From contig CAYOEJ010000006.1 of NCBI GenBank assembly GCA_964403015.1, forward strand, positions 1-64,000: 64,000 nucleotides of DNA, given 5' to 3'. This stretch comes from CAYOEJ01 sp964403015 (GTDB taxonomy: Bacteria > Actinomycetota > Actinomycetes > Actinomycetales > Actinomycetaceae). Numbering within the stretch: the stretch's first letter is position 1; every line of letters begins with the position of its first letter. The position numbers and the translations under genes were made by a program. Below the pieces are notes generated by a model. It was not told the DNA's origin, made no database searches, and saw only the letters and a list, made by a program, of their open reading frames with translations. Shown here piece by piece: positions 62,701 through 64,000 of this stretch.

Positions 62701-64000
62701 GCGCGATAAGGCGGCTCAAGCCGAGGAGATTCTCACGTACCCCAGATATATCGGGGGCGACGCCGAGCCAGCCCCTGTTGCGCCTACCGACGCCGGGCCA
62801 GCCCCTGTTGCGCAAGCCAACCGGCGTCGTCGAGAAGCACATTCACCAGCGCTCGCGGGCGAGAGCGAGTACCAAGCCGGCCACGTGTGGCCAAGTGTTC
62901 CTTTCACCGAAAACATGCGTAAGGACGGATACACGATCCTTGTTCCGCAGCTCGCCCCTATCCATTTCAGGCTACTCATGCCAGTTCTTCGCAGGGCCGG
63001 GTACAACGTCAAACTCTTGGAGCGGACTTCGAAAGAGGACATCGAAACGGGCCTGAAGTTTGTAAATAATGATGCCTGCTATCCGGCGCTCGTCGTGATT
63101 GGCCAACTCATCAGTGAATTCACCACAGGTCGGACGGATCCCGATAGGGCGGCGGTGGCGATCACGCAAACAGGAGGCATGTGCCGTGCGACAAACTATG
63201 CGGGCCTTCTGCGCAAAGGTCTCCGTGATGCCGGCTATCCACAGGTGCCTGTGATCGCGATTTCTGCCCAGGGACTCGAGGACAACCCCGGGTTTAGTTT
63301 CACCATTCCGATGCTCCACCGGGCTGTGCAGGCCTTGACGTTAGGCGATCTCCTTCAGGCGGTCGTGCTTCGAACTCGTCCCTATCAAATCCGGGGCAAT
63401 GTATCCGATCTCTATGATCGGTGGGACACCATCATTCAAGATTTCTTCGCTCACAATGGCTATTCGCCCACATTGGGACGTTCCATCGGCTTCTATTCAC
63501 TGATTCGCGAGATTACACGAGAGTTCGACGAGGTCCCGCTCCTCGACATCCCGCGCAAACCCCGGGTGGGCATGGTTGGTGAAATTTTGGTTCAGTACCA
63601 TCCGGACGCTAACAACGACGCCGTTGGTGTGATCGAGCGTGAAGGTTGCGAGGCGGAACTCCCAAGTTTTGCGCAGTTCTTCCACAACGCACTTGTGACA
63701 GTGGACTGGAACTACGAGAATCTGGGAACTGGTACAAGTAAGTCGCGAAAGATCGCAGGTTTGGCACTGTGGGCGTTACAGCAGTATGAGAAGCCGCTGC
63801 GACGAGCACTGGGAAACTCGCAGCGATTTGAAGCTGGACCTACGATTCAGGAGCTCGCTCAGAAAGTCCAAGAGATTGCACAGCTCGGCAACCAAGCGGG
63901 CGAGGGCTGGTTCCTCACTGCGGACATGATGAGCATGATTGAGCGCGGTTGCCCAAATATCATCTGTGCGCAACCGTTCGCCTGTCTGCCAAACCACGTG
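59750..64000 (+). CDS. Giant 2-hydroxyacyl-CoA dehydratase activase-type protein (3' end beyond window)
   Basis: At least 1417 codons stay open to the edge. Residues 1-310 and about 316-580 are two BcrAD/BadFG-type ASKHA ATPase domains (starts YRLGVDVGSTTVKAV and YLGIDAGSTTIKAV). The second holds GGQDMKFVKI and C441/C445 (EACSSGCGSF), the 4Fe-4S ligands of HgdC-like activators; the first has GGEDAKL and one Cys (GTCAGGTGAF). A CxxCxxxC cluster (C606, C609, C613) follows, then DUF2229-like regions (SENVCYPAKLVHGHIE; FVNNDACYPALVVIGQ). A duplicated 10-residue Ala/Pro linker lies at about residues 1004-1023. ATG 59750 follows AGAAGG; 59741 and 59756 are alternatives. Confidence 0.9.
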   Translation, partial: MLMYRLGVDVGSTTVKAVLLRGQDIVFEDYRRHHADVRAELAKLLDDIAFEHPGIDVHAAITGSGGLAVADVLDVPFVQEVIAETEATRQTYPEVDVIIELGGEDAKLTYLHPTPEQRMNGTCAGGTGAFIDQMASLLGTDAAGLNDLARGYEQIHPIASRCGVFAKTDVQPLLNQGAKHEDLAASIFQAVATQTVAGLANGRPIRGTAMFLGGPLHFMPELREAYRRILDKVDRYITPERAQLYVAIGAAMLADPGNSKSLDTLGLTIRSASSLGEATRRIRPLFSDDADRAAFVERHAAHRIESIPTAEARGDCYLGIDAGSTTIKAVVIDGSDRIVFTHYASNEGDPVTAAIDIVRRIQDELPSHARIVRSCSTGYGEGIVQSALGVDEGEIETMAHYRAAEHIHPGVTSVIDIGGQDMKFVKIKNGIVDSIAVNEACSSGCGSFLQTFASGMQQDIESFAEAATKAKAPVDLGTRCTVFMNSAVKQAQKDGADVADISAGLSYSVVRNALYKVIKLKDADDLGEKVVVQGGTFLNDSVLRAFELLTGREVVRPNIAGLMGAFGAALTAQRHYDPEAGHARSSSLLSVEELDRLTVETERKTCRLCQNHCAMTISRFSTGERHVSGNRCERGASLERVPKKSPIPNMYDWKYKRIFGYRRLKESDAVRGDIGIPRVLNMYEDYPFWFTVLTKLKFRVMISGRSNHDLFEAGMESIPSENVCYPAKLVHGHIESLLDKGIKRIFYPCVSYSEELTGGQDNNFNCPIVATYPEVIRNNMERLAEDKAEFISPFLSLANRDLLPRRLAEVFAECGVSEEEAREACDAGWEEQDAYHAEVKAKGREALQYVRDNGMRAIVLAGRPYHLDPEINHGIPEVVVGLGAAVLTEDALEVGNLERPLRVRDQWSYHSRLYEAAATAGSDPDTELVQLISFGCGLDAITADQVQEILEGRGAVYTSLKIDEVSNLGAAKIRLRSLAAAVEERDKAAQAEEILTYPRYIGGDAEPAPVAPTDAGPAPVAQANRRRREAHSPALAGESEYQAGHVWPSVPFTENMRKDGYTILVPQLAPIHFRLLMPVLRRAGYNVKLLERTSKEDIETGLKFVNNDACYPALVVIGQLISEFTTGRTDPDRAAVAITQTGGMCRATNYAGLLRKGLRDAGYPQVPVIAISAQGLEDNPGFSFTIPMLHRAVQALTLGDLLQAVVLRTRPYQIRGNVSDLYDRWDTIIQDFFAHNGYSPTLGRSIGFYSLIREITREFDEVPLLDIPRKPRVGMVGEILVQYHPDANNDAVGVIEREGCEAELPSFAQFFHNALVTVDWNYENLGTGTSKSRKIAGLALWALQQYEKPLRRALGNSQRFEAGPTIQELAQKVQEIAQLGNQAGEGWFLTADMMSMIERGCPNIICAQPFACLPNHV
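62759..62818. repeat. In-frame tandem repeat, 2 x 30 bp, in the activase gene
   Basis: Two 30-bp units (62759-62788, 62789-62818) share GCCAGCCCCTGTTGCGC and encode DAEPAPVAPT and DAGPAPVAQA. They form the proline/alanine linker between the two large C-terminal regions of the protein. Confidence 0.92.

Overview
The window is high-GC DNA (roughly 58-60% by eye) from an actinobacterium. It carries a WhiB-family regulator, GuaB3, a bifunctional Nnr, actinobacterial-type S10-spc-alpha gene order without rpsD, and frequent GTG starts with 1-4 base overlaps. Gene content and protein style suggest Actinomycetaceae (Trueperella/Arcanobacterium-like). The genus cannot be fixed from sequence alone. It is a draft scaffold with three 100-N gaps; two of these are flanked by exact 55-bp duplications and so are probably contig-end overlaps rather than missing sequence.

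Layout. 1-12284 (+): end of the S10 operon, the spc operon, then secY-adk-map. 12294-16685 (-): an alcohol dehydrogenase-like gene and a five-gene PadR/HAAS/ABC-2 exporter operon. 16951-20018 (+): infA-rpmJ-rpsM-rpsK-rpoA-rplQ. 20243-21227: a decayed lysX pseudogene. 21456-31625: a ROK glucokinase-like gene, truA, rplM-rpsI with a structured mRNA leader, glmM, coaA, glmS, nnr and alr (amino-sugar/cell-wall precursor and cofactor genes). 31714-39308: tsaE, a secreted/membrane protein, tsaB, rimI, then sdhCAB, then tsaD; the succinate dehydrogenase operon sits inside what is usually one t6A cluster. 39756-44589: a ZIP metal transporter with a DtxR/MntR-like operator, a THUMP-like methyltransferase, CIRCE-controlled groES without groEL, whiB and guaB. 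44812-52702 (-): an organophosphate:phosphate antiporter-family transporter, a two-component system, a three-gene ABC importer and a DEDDh exonuclease, nearly all overlapping. 52805-59521: guaB3, fumC, a GNAT enzyme, nadE and a TetR regulator. 59750 to the edge: a very large 2-hydroxyacyl-CoA dehydratase activase-type protein, open past the window end.

Most striking points: (1) the transporter/kinase/ABC locus at 44812-52702, whose kinase has no visible sensory domain, resembles in logic the Hpt/Pgt organophosphate-sensing systems; (2) NadE lacks its glutaminase cysteine (Gly175 instead); (3) short tandem repeats recur at the 3' ends of several genes (alr, zupT, fumC, nadE, groES, the ROK gene), in several cases with the unit spanning the stop codon; (4) a 12-bp-stem leader precedes rplM; (5) the giant activase protein faces a TetR gene across a region holding three copies of ATTTCAAC.
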